A stretch of DNA of 64,000 bases from Odobenus rosmarus divergens (lineage: Eukaryota; Chordata; Mammalia; Carnivora; Odobenidae), in contig NW_004450941.1 of the NCBI RefSeq assembly GCF_000321225.1, forward strand, positions 905,114 through 969,113. Reading direction: 5' to 3'. Under the pieces are notes generated by a model. That model was given only the letters and a program-made list of their open reading frames with translations. It made no database searches and was not told where the DNA came from. The translations under genes and the position numbers were made by a program. Positions 34,401-44,768 of this stretch are shown here, one piece after another; within the stretch, counting starts at the first letter, position 1, and the number at the start of each line of letters is the position of its first letter.

Positions 34401-35270
34401 CCCTTTATGACTAGAATAACAAAATGCATGCTCTAGCAATGATGGTCTAGAGAGAGGAAAGGAAAGACATGGAGTAGGGGGCACACAATTTTCCTTTTAC
34501 AAGACGAGGACACTATCCTCCCTCTTACCTGTTTTTTTTTTATTGTAATTTTTAGAATCCCCCTAGATAATATAGTGAAACACAAGACCCAACCAAATGC
34601 AGTATCATAACCTGAGCGTTAGCTGAATGTGTGGAGAGGATGAAGTTAAAGCTCATGTACAATATCCCAGGATACTGAAATCATATAAATATAATCCATT
34701 TGTAAGAGAATGGGGGAAGTGACTAGGTTAAGAAATTCTGGCTGAGGAAGGAACTCCATGGCTCATCCACTCACAGCATGTTGTGAGTGATAAATATCAT
34801 GTAAACCCCTCCCCCCCAGTATTGTAAACTCTCAATGCTGGTGATTTCAATCAGATCCAGGCATTCAGTTGGGTAGCTATTCTGTGCCGGGTCCTATTTT
34901 ACGTTCTAGAATACAGACTACCACATAAGGGAGATTGAAAAATAATCAAATTGTAATTCAGAATAAGAAGTGTGATAATAAAGGCATGAACAAGCAAGGG
35001 GAGAGAGAAGACAGGTGGCAAGCTCAAGTATATTCATTTTTCTACAGTTCTATTTCTGAGACCAATATTGTTTCTTGAGTGAACTCTTGATCCTACAATT
35101 GGAGCTCTTTGGGAGTTGTTACTTTTTGTTCTTTGTCTGTCTAGTGCTTGGCGCAGAATAGATTCTCAGGGTCTATTTCATGAAAGGAGGAAGGGACAGA
35201 GGGAAGGAGGGAAGAAGGGAGGAAAAGTTGATTGTGGATAAAAGGTGTGGGACCGTTGAGAGATAAATCA
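34401..35270. other. Unassigned sequence with L2 traces and a purine run
   Basis: An antisense L2-like piece at 34850-34995 ('gttgggtagctattctgtgc', 'gttctagaatacagactacc'). A short sense L2 tail may lie at 35110-35170. A GGAA-type purine run spans about 35182-35226. Confidence 0.5.
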
Positions 35271-35700
35271 AAGAGCCTGCATATTTTCTGCAGTTTCTTC
35301 TCCATAAGAGGCCACATATGGGCTATTTTTGGAACTGCTTTGCGAATCATGGGCTGCATTTTTACAAAATGGCTTCGTTTTGCTGAACAACTGTAGCTTC
35401 TGTACATATGCAAATAGCAACAAATATGAACAGGAACTTTTTATTGTAATAACAATTCGAAGTGACACACCAGCATCTGGATGGAAGTTTCTCCAGCTGC
35501 ACAGCTCACTCTTTATTATAAGCAAAATAATCATCTCAGCCATAGAACTGGGCCTGAGGAGTGACTGGAGCTTATGTCGTGAAACACCATCAGCTCATGA
35601 CCATCCTTCTGAATCTAGGAGCAGGGGCGAGAAAATTCTTATGTGGGGGCAGTAGGCTTCAAAAGGAAGATACTCAAACGGGATGCACTATAAGTTATAT
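35271..35700. other. Repeat-free block with an octamer motif and overlapping open frames
   Basis: No transposon text is seen. A perfect POU octamer atgcaaat is at 35408-35415, and 'ggctatttttgg' (35317) resembles a MEF2-type site. Open frames of 91-108 codons overlap on both strands, which reflects a local lack of stop codons; none resembles a known protein. Candidate conserved regulatory DNA at most. Confidence 0.3.
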
Positions 35701-35924
35701 GAAGGTAAAACTGTTTGTTTCACTACAATATCACAACACAGCACAGCAAATTGATAAATAACAAGTTGAATGACCGATACAGTTAAAACTTGCTGTGTTA
35801 GCGGCATGCCACCATGTTGGCAATAACTGCTTCCAATACGATATAGAAGCTAATTCTCTTTGAAAGGTAACATTGCACCGTGGCTCAGGTCCCTGCCTTC
35901 AGAGGTGTACTGCTAGTGTCTGAA

Positions 35925-36225
35925 CTAGCCGAGAATTTTATCTTGGCTCTGGCATTTACTAGTAGAGTGACCTTCAGCAGTGTACTTATCTCTCTATTCC
36001 CTCAGTTTTTTTCATCTCTTCAGTTTAAATATATGAACTTGCTCTCCTCTGTAAGGCCAAAATAGTCAACTGTTTGCAATTTCATGTGATACAGCTTAAT
36101 ACAAAATAGGGATAATTATAATATTTACCTCACAAAGTTGTGAAGATTAAAGGAGCAGAAGATTAAAGGAGCAGATATATATATATATATAAAGTATTGA
36201 GAAACATGCCCAGCACCTAGAAAAA
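35925..36225 (+). mobile_element. MIR SINE pieces
   Basis: 'ttggctctggcatttactag', 'tagagtgaccttcagcagtg' give the MIR 5' half; 'aatagggataattataatat', 'ttacctcacaaagttgtgaa' and 'acatgcccagcacctag' give the 3' half. An (AT)n run at about 36175-36190 lies within. Confidence 0.78.
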
Positions 36226-36856
36226 ATAGATCTGCATTTTATATTTTTGCTATCATCATTATTGTTTTGACAAAAACTGAGTAACACCCGACTCATCCCC
36301 TCAGCCTGGGCCCCCAACTTAGCCATTCCTGGCCACAACCAGTCTCCTCAGTTTACCCCCAGTATTAACATTCCTTCTAAATATCATTTTCTGGATATGG
36401 CACGAGGTGAAAAGGTTGGAAACCTCTACTTGGGAGCATAAGCCTTGGAGTCTGAAAGATCTGGTTGTGAATCAGCTGTCTGCCCAGGGCAGGATACATA
36501 ATTCATGGGACCCACTGCAAAGTGAAAGCGAAGGGAATCCAGGAAAAAAGTATCATTAAAGGTGCTCAAATGTAAGGGTTTTTCCTTCTCTCTGTATTCT
36601 GTTCTTGATTTGTCAAGGTATTTTTTATGTGCTGTCCGATATCATTCTAAATAAAGAAAAATCAAAAATTTGAATTATTAGCATGAATTTTACTATTTAT
36701 CTTTATATTGCATGATGCCCATTTTAAGTAAAAATATGAGAACATTTAACTTGTGTGTGGAGTCAAAACACACAATTCATATTTCGTAGCCTATATACGC
36801 ATATGTATTGTTCTTGCCAGAACAGTGGGAACAGTTCACAAAGCTAACTTAACATT
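36226..36856. other. Unassigned sequence with a MIR fragment
   Basis: A MIR 5'-half piece is likely at 36425-36520 ('agccttggagtctgaaagat'). The rest is unrecognised. Confidence 0.5.
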
Positions 36857-37222
36857 ATTTTTTTTAAGTAGGCTCCATGTGGGGCTTGAACTCACGATCC
36901 TGAGATCAAGACCTGAGCTGAGATCTAGAGTCAGATACTTAGGGGCGCCTGGGTGGCTCAGTCGTTAAGCGTCTGCCATTAAGCATCTGCCTTCAGCTCA
37001 GGTCAGGATCCCGGGGTCCTGGGATCAAGCCCTGCATCGGGCTCCCTGCTCGGTGGGAAGCCTGCTTGTCCCTCTCCCACTCCCCCTGCTTGTGTTCCTT
37101 TTCTCGCTTTGTCTCTCTCTGTCAAATAAATAAATAAAATCTTCAAAAAAAAAAAAAAGAAGAAACGATCTTTAAAAAAAAAAGAGTCAGATGCTTAACT
37201 GACTGAGCCACCCAGGCCTCCC
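36857..37222 (-). mobile_element. Older Can-SINE (outer part of a nest)
   Basis: Minus-strand SINE of the short type: 'ttttttaagtaggctccatg', 'tggggcttgaactcacgatc', 'ctgagatcaagacctgagct', resumed after the inner insertion as 'agagtcagatgcttaactga' and 'ctgagccacccaggcctcc'. It is split by a younger SINE on the opposite strand. Confidence 0.93.
36942..37182 (+). mobile_element. Young Can-SINE nested in the older SINE
   Basis: Head ggggcgcctgggtggctcag, CT-rich tract, AATAAA tail and a long A-rich end with a short interruption (37159-37173). Target duplication agagtcagatactta / agagtcagatgctta at 36927-36941 and 37183-37197. The first lines contain a small internal duplication ('gtctgccattaagcatctgcc' region). 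Confidence 0.96.
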
Positions 37223-37680
37223 TGCCCCCCTCCAACAACTTTTATTTAAATTCTTAATACACGCATGTCATACCAACACTGGCTGACTGATGGGCAAAGA
37301 ATGACTGAAAGGAAAAGGACCTATGGATTGCCTTAACTTTCCCTTTCCTTCCGTGTCATCATTTTCAGTGTAAATTGTTGGCTGGTACTGGGAACTAGGG
37401 GTAAGGAAGAATATGATAGGGTTGATTAGTTGTTATTTCTTAGAGTGCTATTGCCTTCTTCCCGTATTGAGAACAAGGAAAGGAAAGTGCGGCCTCTCAG
37501 GGATTTCAGTACATGGCTTACTCAATGGCATAACACGCTTATTTTGTACTCACTTTGAGTTTTATTCAATTCCCATGCATCATGGGTGAACCAGAATTCT
37601 GAACTCGAGGGGCATCACAAACACTATATGCAAGCAAGGAGGCAAGGACTAGCCATGGATAAACATATTGTGAAATACCG
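37223..37680. other. Unassigned sequence
   Basis: No recognised features; the last part may belong to the repeat copy that follows. Confidence 0.4.
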
Positions 37681-38260
37681 TGTGTATTTCCTCTGGTCAC
37701 GTACATGCTCTGTCACCCTTTCAGACCCCATTTATGAAAGACAAATTCACAGATAAAATTATTAAGGATTTCAAGATGGCGACAGCAGAGCATTAAACCA
37801 AGCATGGGTCCTGAGAACTAGGTCAGCTGTTATGGAAGATGCATGGTGGACACTGGAAATGGTAAATGTAAAGGCGCAAACAAGGAAGAGCAGCAGATCC
37901 ACAAAGTGTATATCTCCTCTGCTCACATTCATGCTCCAACGTCCAGTTAAGATCTACTTGTAAAACACGAGTTCAAAGATAAAGTTACGAATTTCAGGAT
38001 GTTGGGACGCCTGGGCGGCTCAGTTGGTTAAGCATCTGCCTTCGGCTCAGGTCATGATCCCAGGGTCCTGGGATCGAGTCCTGCACCAGGCTCCTTGCTC
38101 AGCGGGGAGACTGCTTCTCCCTCTGCCTGCCAATTCCCCTGCTTATGCTCTGTCTCTCTAAGAAATAAATAAAATAAAAAAGTAAGAAAAAAAATGAATT
38201 TCAGGATGTTGACTGTTGGGCATTAAATCTAGTGTCAGACCTTTCTGAGTGCTGGGCTCT
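37681..38260 (+). repeat. Tandem pair of a diverged, unnamed repeat; second copy split by a SINE
   Basis: Copy A (37681-37819) and copy B (37906-38004 plus 38212-38260) align: 'gtgtatttcctctggtcac' with 'gtgtatatctcctctgctcac', 'acagataaaattattaagga' with 'aaagataaagttacgaattt', and 'gagcattaaaccaagcatgg' with 'gggcattaaatctagtgtca'. The text resembles an interspersed mammalian repeat that I recognise but cannot name. Confidence 0.65.
38005..38195 (+). mobile_element. Can-SINE inserted in the repeat copy
   Basis: Head gggacgcctgggcggctcag, CT-rich tract and AAATAAATAAAATAAAAAA tail. Perfect 16-bp target duplication gaatttcaggatgttg at 37989-38004 and 38196-38211. Confidence 0.97.
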
Positions 38261-38334
38261 TTGTGAATGCACTGATCCCATGGCCAGGAAGCCAGCTCGA
38301 GCTCAGCCCTGAGATAACCATAGGATCTTGGGAA

Positions 38335-38465
38335 GACAACTTTGCTAAACTGTGCCTCAGTTTCCAATTCTAAATACAGGGGTAACTTCTACCACCTCAT
38401 AGTCTTCTTGTGAAGATTAAAAAAGATAGCATACTTGACACAGTGTCTGCTACATAATAACAATG
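38335..38465 (+). mobile_element. MIR fragment
   Basis: 'ctgtgcctcagtttccaatt', 'ctaccacctcatagtcttct' and 'gacacagtgtctgctacata' follow the MIR core and tail. Confidence 0.75.
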
Positions 38466-38689
38466 CGGAGATAATAATTATGTTTACCGAATGCTTATTA
38501 TGTTTTCTTTATTCTGAATGTTACTGGAAAGCTTTTATGAGGAGGTCAAACCCAAACTACATTGGGAACCATGCTACCAACTTTGAAGGAAATACCAAGT
38601 TCGATGTTGGCATTCTCTTTGCCTTTTTACTCCATCTTCAATGCCAAATGGTAAAAATTATGTGAAAACCAGACAGAAAGTGGAGGACA
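38466..38689. other. Unassigned sequence
   Basis: Nothing recognised. Confidence 0.4.
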
Positions 38690-39005
38690 AATGAATAGGT
38701 GGAACACAGGAAATTTTTAGGGCCGTGAAACTATTCTGTTTGACACGGTAATGGTAGCTACGTGACATTTCCCACAACCTGTAGTGCTGTACGACACAAA
38801 GACTGAGCCCCAGGTGAACTCTGGATTTTAGTTAACAGTAGTGTATCAGTATTGGTTCATAAAGTTTGACAAATGTACCATACCAATGCAAGATGTTAAT
38901 ATTAGGGGACGCTGTGGGCAGGGGAAGACAGGGTCTATGGGAACTCTGTACTTTCTGCTCAATATTTCTGTAAACCTAAGATGGCTCTAAAAATAAAATC
39001 TATAA
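38690..39005 (+). mobile_element. L1ME-type LINE 3' end
   Basis: 'gccgtgaaactattctgttt', 'gacaaatgtaccataccaat', 'ggaactctgtactttctgct' and the final 'aagatggctctaaaaataaa' match the old L1ME 3'UTR in order. Confidence 0.82.
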
Positions 39006-40077
39006 ACAAAACCCCAGAAATACAACAAATAAATTCTGACTGTAAATTATTCCTGGGGAGGCAGCAAGGTGCCCTGCCCCAATGCTGAAAATAAGCTTGC
39101 CCTCCGAGAATTATGTAAAGGCCAGAATGGGTCTTGACTGACGTCATGAACAATCTGGTCTGAACGCTGGGCTACATCTAGTCCTGAAGTGGTATTTTGA
39201 ACAATGATCTCCACAAGTGTTTTTAGAAATAAAGGATTAGAATCTAGGATTATTCTCCCTGTTTTTGTTCGTTTAGTTTTATTTTTATTCCATGCTCTAA
39301 TTAATGCAGCATGAATATAATTATTCTCTAAGATGGCAAACCCTGAGGGGGCATAGGTTATGTCTACTCTTGGCTTTTAAAATTTTACATACACCATGGT
39401 CGTAATGATAGCTTTTGTGCATATAGCCTCCTAGAGTTTAGGCTGCACGTTCATGTACATTTATCTGCTCGGTCACTCGTTCCACACTCAGAAACTAAAG
39501 CCCCAAGTCACTTTTTTTTTTTTTAATACAAAAATTCCATGTAATAAGTAAGACAGTATGCCAGAAACTGCTAGTTACCTAGCCAACATCCATTTTCCAC
39601 TTCTTTCTGAGGAACAGAATCCCAATTTTACTCAGGGCACCAAATACCATATTTGCAGTTTCTTTCTCTTATAGCTACAGTGACCATGTCATGAATAGTT
39701 TTCAAATGAGATAGAAGCAAAAGTTGTTGGGGACACATTTAGGAAGAATCCTTAAAAGGGGAACTGTTGGCCAAGACCCATACTTTTGCCTTCGTCCCGT
39801 TCCCTGTTTGGGACACAGATGTGATGGCTGGTGCTCCAGCAACTATAAAATATATTTTTGAAACATTAAAAAAAATCTTTGAGTTTATTCTTGGAGATGT
39901 AGTGAGGTTACACTTAATGGTAATCAGTTTATTTTTCTCATTCTCTTATGAAAAATGTATTCCTTAGTGTGAGCTTGTCCATTTATTTTGTAATTCTTTA
40001 ACTAGAGAAGAAATTATCAATGTGATTCTGATTAGAATGCCTCAGTAAATATTTCAGGGAAAACAAGTGGTATTCAT
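39006..40077. other. Unassigned sequence
   Basis: About 1.1 kb, with a T-run at 39512-39525 and no recognised gene or repeat. The 66-codon frame at 39767-39967 looks random. Confidence 0.4.
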
Positions 40078-40088
40078 TATTTTTCAAA

Positions 40089-40220
40089 CTTTTTTTTTTT
40101 TAAGTAGGCTCCATGCCCAGTGTGGACCACACTTGGGTGAATATCTCACGACCCTGAGAGCAAGATCTGAGCTGAGATCAAGAGTTGGAGTCTTAACCGA
40201 TTGAACCACCAAGGCGCCCC
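40089..40220 (-). mobile_element. Short, older-type Can-SINE
   Basis: Minus-strand, 'ttttaagtaggctccatgcc' to 'gaaccaccaaggcgcccc'. Same short subtype as the outer SINE at 36857. Perfect 11-bp target duplication tatttttcaaa at 40078-40088 and 40221-40231. Confidence 0.95.
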
Positions 40221-40231
40221 TATTTTTCAAA

Positions 40232-40791
40232 TATTTTTGCTGTAACAGATTTCTGAAGACAAATGCATTTGTTCTCCAAGCATTTCTAGTCACAACCATT
40301 GCTTACTCTCTTTAGTTCAAATTATTCCATGTGGTGGTAATTTACTCTTTTAAAGGGTTATCCATAACACATGAGCACACAGTGGGTACAAGAATTCATA
40401 CTCTACTCTTGGAAGTCTATGACTAATCACCCCTGCTCAAAAGCTCTCCTGCCCAGAAAGGATGTAGGTAAAAGGGAAAGAACTTCTGTGCTCCCTCACT
40501 GAGGCACATGGAAACATATAGTCCTCCTGGACACCAAAAGCAGGCTACGGTGACACGAGACTGCTGACTCACATTCATCTATCCAACCATCGCTCTCTGC
40601 TAATGCTATGTTATGATCCCATGTACTCCATGTTGGACATGGCATAGAACGAAATCTGGATTTCCCAGGGACTTAAGCGTCCTCCAGCAAGCTAACTTTG
40701 GTATTCTCAAGTTCTATCATTCCCACCTGGGTATTTCTACAGTGATGCCCAATCCACCCCACTTGGAACTTCCATATTGCGAAGAGGACAT
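40232..40791. other. Unassigned sequence
   Basis: No recognised features. Short open frame at 40613 runs into the following SINE and is not a gene. Confidence 0.4.
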
Positions 40792-40807
40792 AAGAACACA
40801 TGCTTTC

Positions 40808-41004
40808 GGGATGCCTGGGTGGCTCAGTCAGTTAAGCGTCTGCCTTCGGCTCGGGTCATGATCCCAGGTCCTGGGATTGAGCCCCACATCGGGCTCCCTG
40901 CTCCGCGGGGAGTCTGCTTCTCCCTCTCCCACTCCCCCTGCTTGTGTTCCCTCTCTAGCTGTGTCTCCTCTGTCAAATAAATAAATAAAATCTTAAAAAA
41001 AAAA
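40808..41004 (+). mobile_element. Can-SINE
   Basis: 'gggatgcctgggtggctcag' head, CT-rich body and AAATAAATAAATAAAATC tail. Perfect 16-bp target duplication aagaacacatgctttc at 40792-40807 and 41005-41020. Confidence 0.97.
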
Positions 41005-41020
41005 AAGAACACATGCTTTC

Positions 41021-42253
41021 AACAGCTTTACACTACCTGATCATTTCTTCTATTTCCTTCATTCTACCAAAACCGGAAGGAAAGGGATGTCTTGAGTTTT
41101 CATGAAGCTTGGCTTACAGTGTCGACCTTGATGTTCAAATCAGCCAGTTTTGGCACTTGTTCTGGGAATTAGAGGTAGTTAGAAATCAAAATCAGAAATT
41201 ACTAGAGATTCAAAAAAAAAAAAGAAATTACTAAAGATGCAAATATAGCTTCATATACCAATATCTTATCCTCCTTAATGTATTTAAAAATCAACCAAGA
41301 TCTCATATATACATATCATCTCCTGAAGCCTGTTAAAGTTTTAAAATCTTCAGATAATTACAATCACAGGAATAATATTTTGTCCAGCCATTTTAAGGGA
41401 GGGGCACAGGGCAGAAGGAACCAAGTCAGACGGGTGGCAGGAGATAACCAGTGCGTGATGGTATAGAAAAGAGAGTTCAAGCCAGTTACAGAAGCAGAAA
41501 AGAATTGGAATAAAAATAAGAAAAGCAAGTAATGCATGTAGTTTTCAGAATATATAAGATATCACATTTGGGTTCAAATGTCCTGCTATTAATGGTACTG
41601 AATGAAAACGTTCAGAGATATAGTCTGTAATTCCTGAACTGTGTAATTAAAAACATTTAAGGACATGTGCTTCCAATGGGGAAAAGATGTTATACCATGG
41701 TTCAAATGCATGGTGTGCATTTCAGAAATCAGAATGGATTTAATTTGACAGTACCTAATTACTCATTTAATTTGCTGATATGGCACTCGCTTTGAGAGAA
41801 AATTAACATTATTACTTCAATTTTACAGAATTGCTAATATGTTGGTATAACATGAATGGTATATTGGTTGGTTGGCCTGCTTCCAAAATGAAGTTTAACT
41901 TTTCAAATAAATGATATCTCAGACCACAAAATATTTCTGCGCTCCAGTGTTATTCAACTGAATATTAGCATGGGCAGTCTTTCTTAAAAACAGATGTTCC
42001 TAGTTCTTAATAGCACATTAATATATCTTTCTCATTTTCTCATAAAAAAGGCATTCTTATTATGTACAATTTCAGACACTATATAGTTACACCATTACAG
42101 TTGTAAATGACGCAGCTGCCGGATTCATCAGGTGCTTTTACCCTTGAATAAATTTGAACTATCTACCGTAATACCTCACTTAACTCGGAGTCAGCGCTCC
42201 AGCAATCTCAAATACTGAGAAAACAAACAAACAAACAAAAAAAGCCTCTTCAA
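41021..42253. other. Unassigned sequence
   Basis: No recognised repeat. 41680-41870 is rich in TAATT/ATTA strings ('acctaattactcatttaatt'), as in conserved enhancers, but this is weak. An (AAAC)n run lies at 42220-42240. Confidence 0.35.
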
Positions 42254-42298
42254 AAATCAAGATGTCATCACAATACTTTGGTGATGACATCTTGATTT
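42254..42298. repeat. Perfect 18-bp inverted repeat (hairpin)
   Basis: Arms aaatcaagatgtcatcac (42254-42271) and gtgatgacatcttgattt (42281-42298) are exact reverse complements, with a 9-nt loop. Too short for a typical pre-miRNA. It has no flanking target duplication, so it looks like a template-switch product and not a transposon. Confidence 0.95.
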
Positions 42299-42487
42299 GG
42301 TAAGCATAGGTTAATGTTCTCAGTGGCACCGTATCAAGTGCTGGGAGATAGAACAGCATGTGAGAGTAGAATGAAAGACAAATGTAAACAAAAAATAGAC
42401 AAGTGTTTCACTACATATAATTTGGGAAAATATTCCTCTACATACATTTTTGTAGAAATCTCTGTTTCCTAAGAATGAAATTGTTTT

Positions 42488-42693
42488 TTTTTTTAAAGAT
42501 TTTATTTATTTATTTTAGAGAGAGAGAGCAAGTATGGGGCCGGGGGGAGAGGGAGAGGTAGAGGGAGAATCGCAAGCAGACCCCCACTCCCCCAGTGTGG
42601 AGACCTGCTGGGCGCTGGATGCCATGATCCTGGGACCACCTGAGCTAAAACCAAGGTTCCAATGCTTAACTGACTGAGCCACCCACGTGCCCA
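42488..42693 (-). mobile_element. Can-SINE (left arm of an inverted pair)
   Basis: Minus-strand SINE from 'ttttaaagattttatttatt' to 'gagccacccacgtgccc'. Perfect 17-bp target duplication aagaatgaaattgtttt at 42471-42487 and 42694-42710. Confidence 0.96.
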
Positions 42694-42727
42694 AAGAATG
42701 AAATTGTTTTAAAAAAACACATGAATG

Positions 42728-42923
42728 GGGCGCCTGGGTGGCTCAGTCCATTAAGTTTTGATGCTTGATTTCAGCTCTGATCTCGGGTAGTCAGATCGAG
42801 CCCCAGGAGGAGCTTGGCACTTGATGGGGAGTCTACTTGGGATTCTCTCTCCCTCTCCCTCTGCTCCTCCCCCCACTTGTGTGTGTGCATACTCTCTCTT
42901 AAATAAATAAAATCTTTAAAAAA
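42728..42923 (+). mobile_element. Can-SINE (right arm of an inverted pair)
   Basis: Head ggggcgcctgggtggctcag, body 'gatcgagccccaggaggagc', CT-rich tract and AAATAAATAAAATC tail. Short duplication acacatgaatg / atgcatgaatg at 42717-42727 and 42924-42934. It lies head-to-head with the previous SINE, 34 bp away. Confidence 0.95.
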
Positions 42924-42959
42924 ATGCATGAATGATTTTAAAGAATTTGATACATGTTG

Positions 42960-43930
42960 TAGGACGACTGTACCAATCCACTGCAACTTGGTGCTCCTCA
43001 GCAGTGAGAGCTGTGGGGGAGGTCTGCAGTTGCTGCAAGGGCTGCTGAGGTCCTCAGCAGTGCCGCTGGGTCCAATGTCAAATGCACCTGGGTAGGCAAG
43101 GGCCATGGCAGGTGGCAGTGGGGCTGGGGCTGGCTGTCCCCAACGTGCATGTGGCGTCGGGGAATAGGGCTGTCAACGTGGGTCCGGGCTGGGCCCCCAT
43201 GTGCATGCACTCAACCATGCTAGTGGTCTTCCTGTGCGTGTTCTGCAGCAGGAGCAGTGGTGGGGTCTGGGGCCAGCAGCAGGCTGGCACATGTGTGGAG
43301 GTCGCAGTGAGTGCCAGTCTGGCAGTGACCATGTTGGATCCTGGGACCATGGCGCCCACAGCAGCGCTGGCTGGGGCGAGTCCAGTGCACGGGGGAGTGA
43401 CAGGGTTGGCGGCTCAGGCTGCTGGAGTCCATGGAGGAGCAAACTGCGGGGCCACTGGGGGTCATGTTGGCTCCTGCTGCAGGGCTGGTGCTGACTGCCC
43501 CGCCCTTCTTAGTTCGTAGCTATCTGCAGATGTGTCAGCTCTGCCGATCTCCCTAGCGATCTGTGTAGGGTGAAACCCAAGCGGGTCCTTCCAGCAGTGC
43601 CCTGAAAGGCGGGGGAAACTGGTCACTCACCCTGATCTCCTTTTTCCCGGTGAGAAGAGCTTGCAGGCTGAGGAGATCCCTCTGGGCACTGAGCTGTGCT
43701 GGCTTGAGGCATGGGATGACGCAGACTAAAGAAAACTCTTCTTCCTACCCTTTATGGGTGGTTATTCTTTGGGTTTTTTGCTCCACTGTGTTGCTGCAGC
43801 TTCTTAACTGGACTCCAGAGCTCTCCCAGAGGTGTTTTGGTTCATGGAGAGCTGTCCGATTGGTATTTTGTCCAGCAGGATGAAGGCTGGAATCCCCTAC
43901 TCCGCCAACTTGCTGACATCGCTCCTGTAC
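42960..43930 (-). mobile_element. Orphan L1 5'UTR (GC-rich), antisense
   Basis: On the minus strand it begins near 43930 with L1-style 'gttggcggagtaggggattc' and continues 'cccaaagaataaccacccat' into a GC-rich 5'UTR typical of older eutherian L1s, breaking off near 42960 before any ORF. It is the only GC-rich island in the window. The 70- to 145-codon frames on both strands (for example 43082-43519) come from this composition and have no domains. Subfamily uncertain. Confidence 0.7.
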
Positions 43931-44492
43931 CCCTATTTTCTTGTATATTCTTCCTTCTCCACTTAAGGAACACCTACTTAGGACCCTTGCATTGAATCTC
44001 ATTTCTTTGTCCTCCATACCTATGATACATCTCTTTTTATTTCCATTTCTTTGTACTTTTTCCATAATATTTGGGAGAGGTTCCTCATGCTTTATTTTGC
44101 CATCATAGATTTTATTCCCTAGCTTGATCCTTCTCTTCTTGAGCTTCTGAAGGACATTCAGATGTCACTGGAAAGAACTAAGCTTTTCCAGGACCTAAGA
44201 CGTCTACTAAGCTCATCTTTTAGAAGGTTTTGACATTTGTTAGGTTGAAGAGGACAGGTTCCAAGCAAATAGATCTAATAATTTCTGTGACACTATTATA
44301 GTTTCCCTAAAAATATATCCACTGGTGATTAAGTGAATGTTTCTATTAATAACTGAATGAAAATACTGTTTGCTTATGAAGGGGAGTGTTTTATAGTTAA
44401 GATAGCTTTATATATATGTCTATTTTATAATGGCCAAACATTCCTTTCAAATGCTCAAAAAAAGAATTTGCCTTTGGATATTGCATAAAAAC
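43931..44492. other. Unassigned sequence
   Basis: AT-rich, no recognised gene or repeat. Adjacent to the L1 5' end. Confidence 0.4.
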
Positions 44493-44768
44493 CAGTATCT
44501 CTCAAAATGTGGGATCTACAGCATACACCAGATTACCATTTGTGCTTATTAAAAATGCATATTCCTGGGTCCTACCCTATGTCTACATACTCTGATTTTC
44601 TGGGAGTGACACCCAGGGATCCATCTGCATTTTATTTTTTTATTTTTATTTATTTTTAGTTTCAAGTTTTTATTTAAATTCCAGTTAGTTAACATATAGT
44701 GGAATCTATCTGCATTTTAAATAAGCTTTTAAGTTGCTTTCAATGCACAATCAAGGATGATAACCCCT
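44493..44768 (+). mobile_element. MER5-type hAT transposon split by an L1 tail
   Basis: 'cagtatctctcaaaatgtgg', 'tgtgcttattaaaaatgcat', 'attcctgggtcctaccctat' before the insertion, and 'catctgcattttaaataagc', 'tcaaggatgataacc' after it, match MER5A/B (CAGTGGTTCTCAAA...). The left end retains the family's terminal repeat. Confidence 0.82.
44635..44707 (-). mobile_element. 73-bp L1 3' tail inserted in the MER5 element
   Basis: Minus-strand poly-T followed by 'tatttaaattccagttagtt' and 'aacatatagtg', the complement of the carnivoran L1 3' end. Perfect 12-bp target duplication atctgcatttta at 44623-44634 and 44708-44719. One of the shortest L1 insertions recognisable. Confidence 0.93.

Noticed and set aside
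42254..42298. microRNA hairpin
   Set aside because: An 18-bp stem with a 9-nt loop is too short for a typical pre-miRNA and has no extended lower stem.
43082..43519. 145-codon open frame, with overlapping frames on both strands
   Set aside because: Lies in a GC-rich L1 5'UTR where stop codons are rare. Overlapping frames on both strands indicate composition, not coding.
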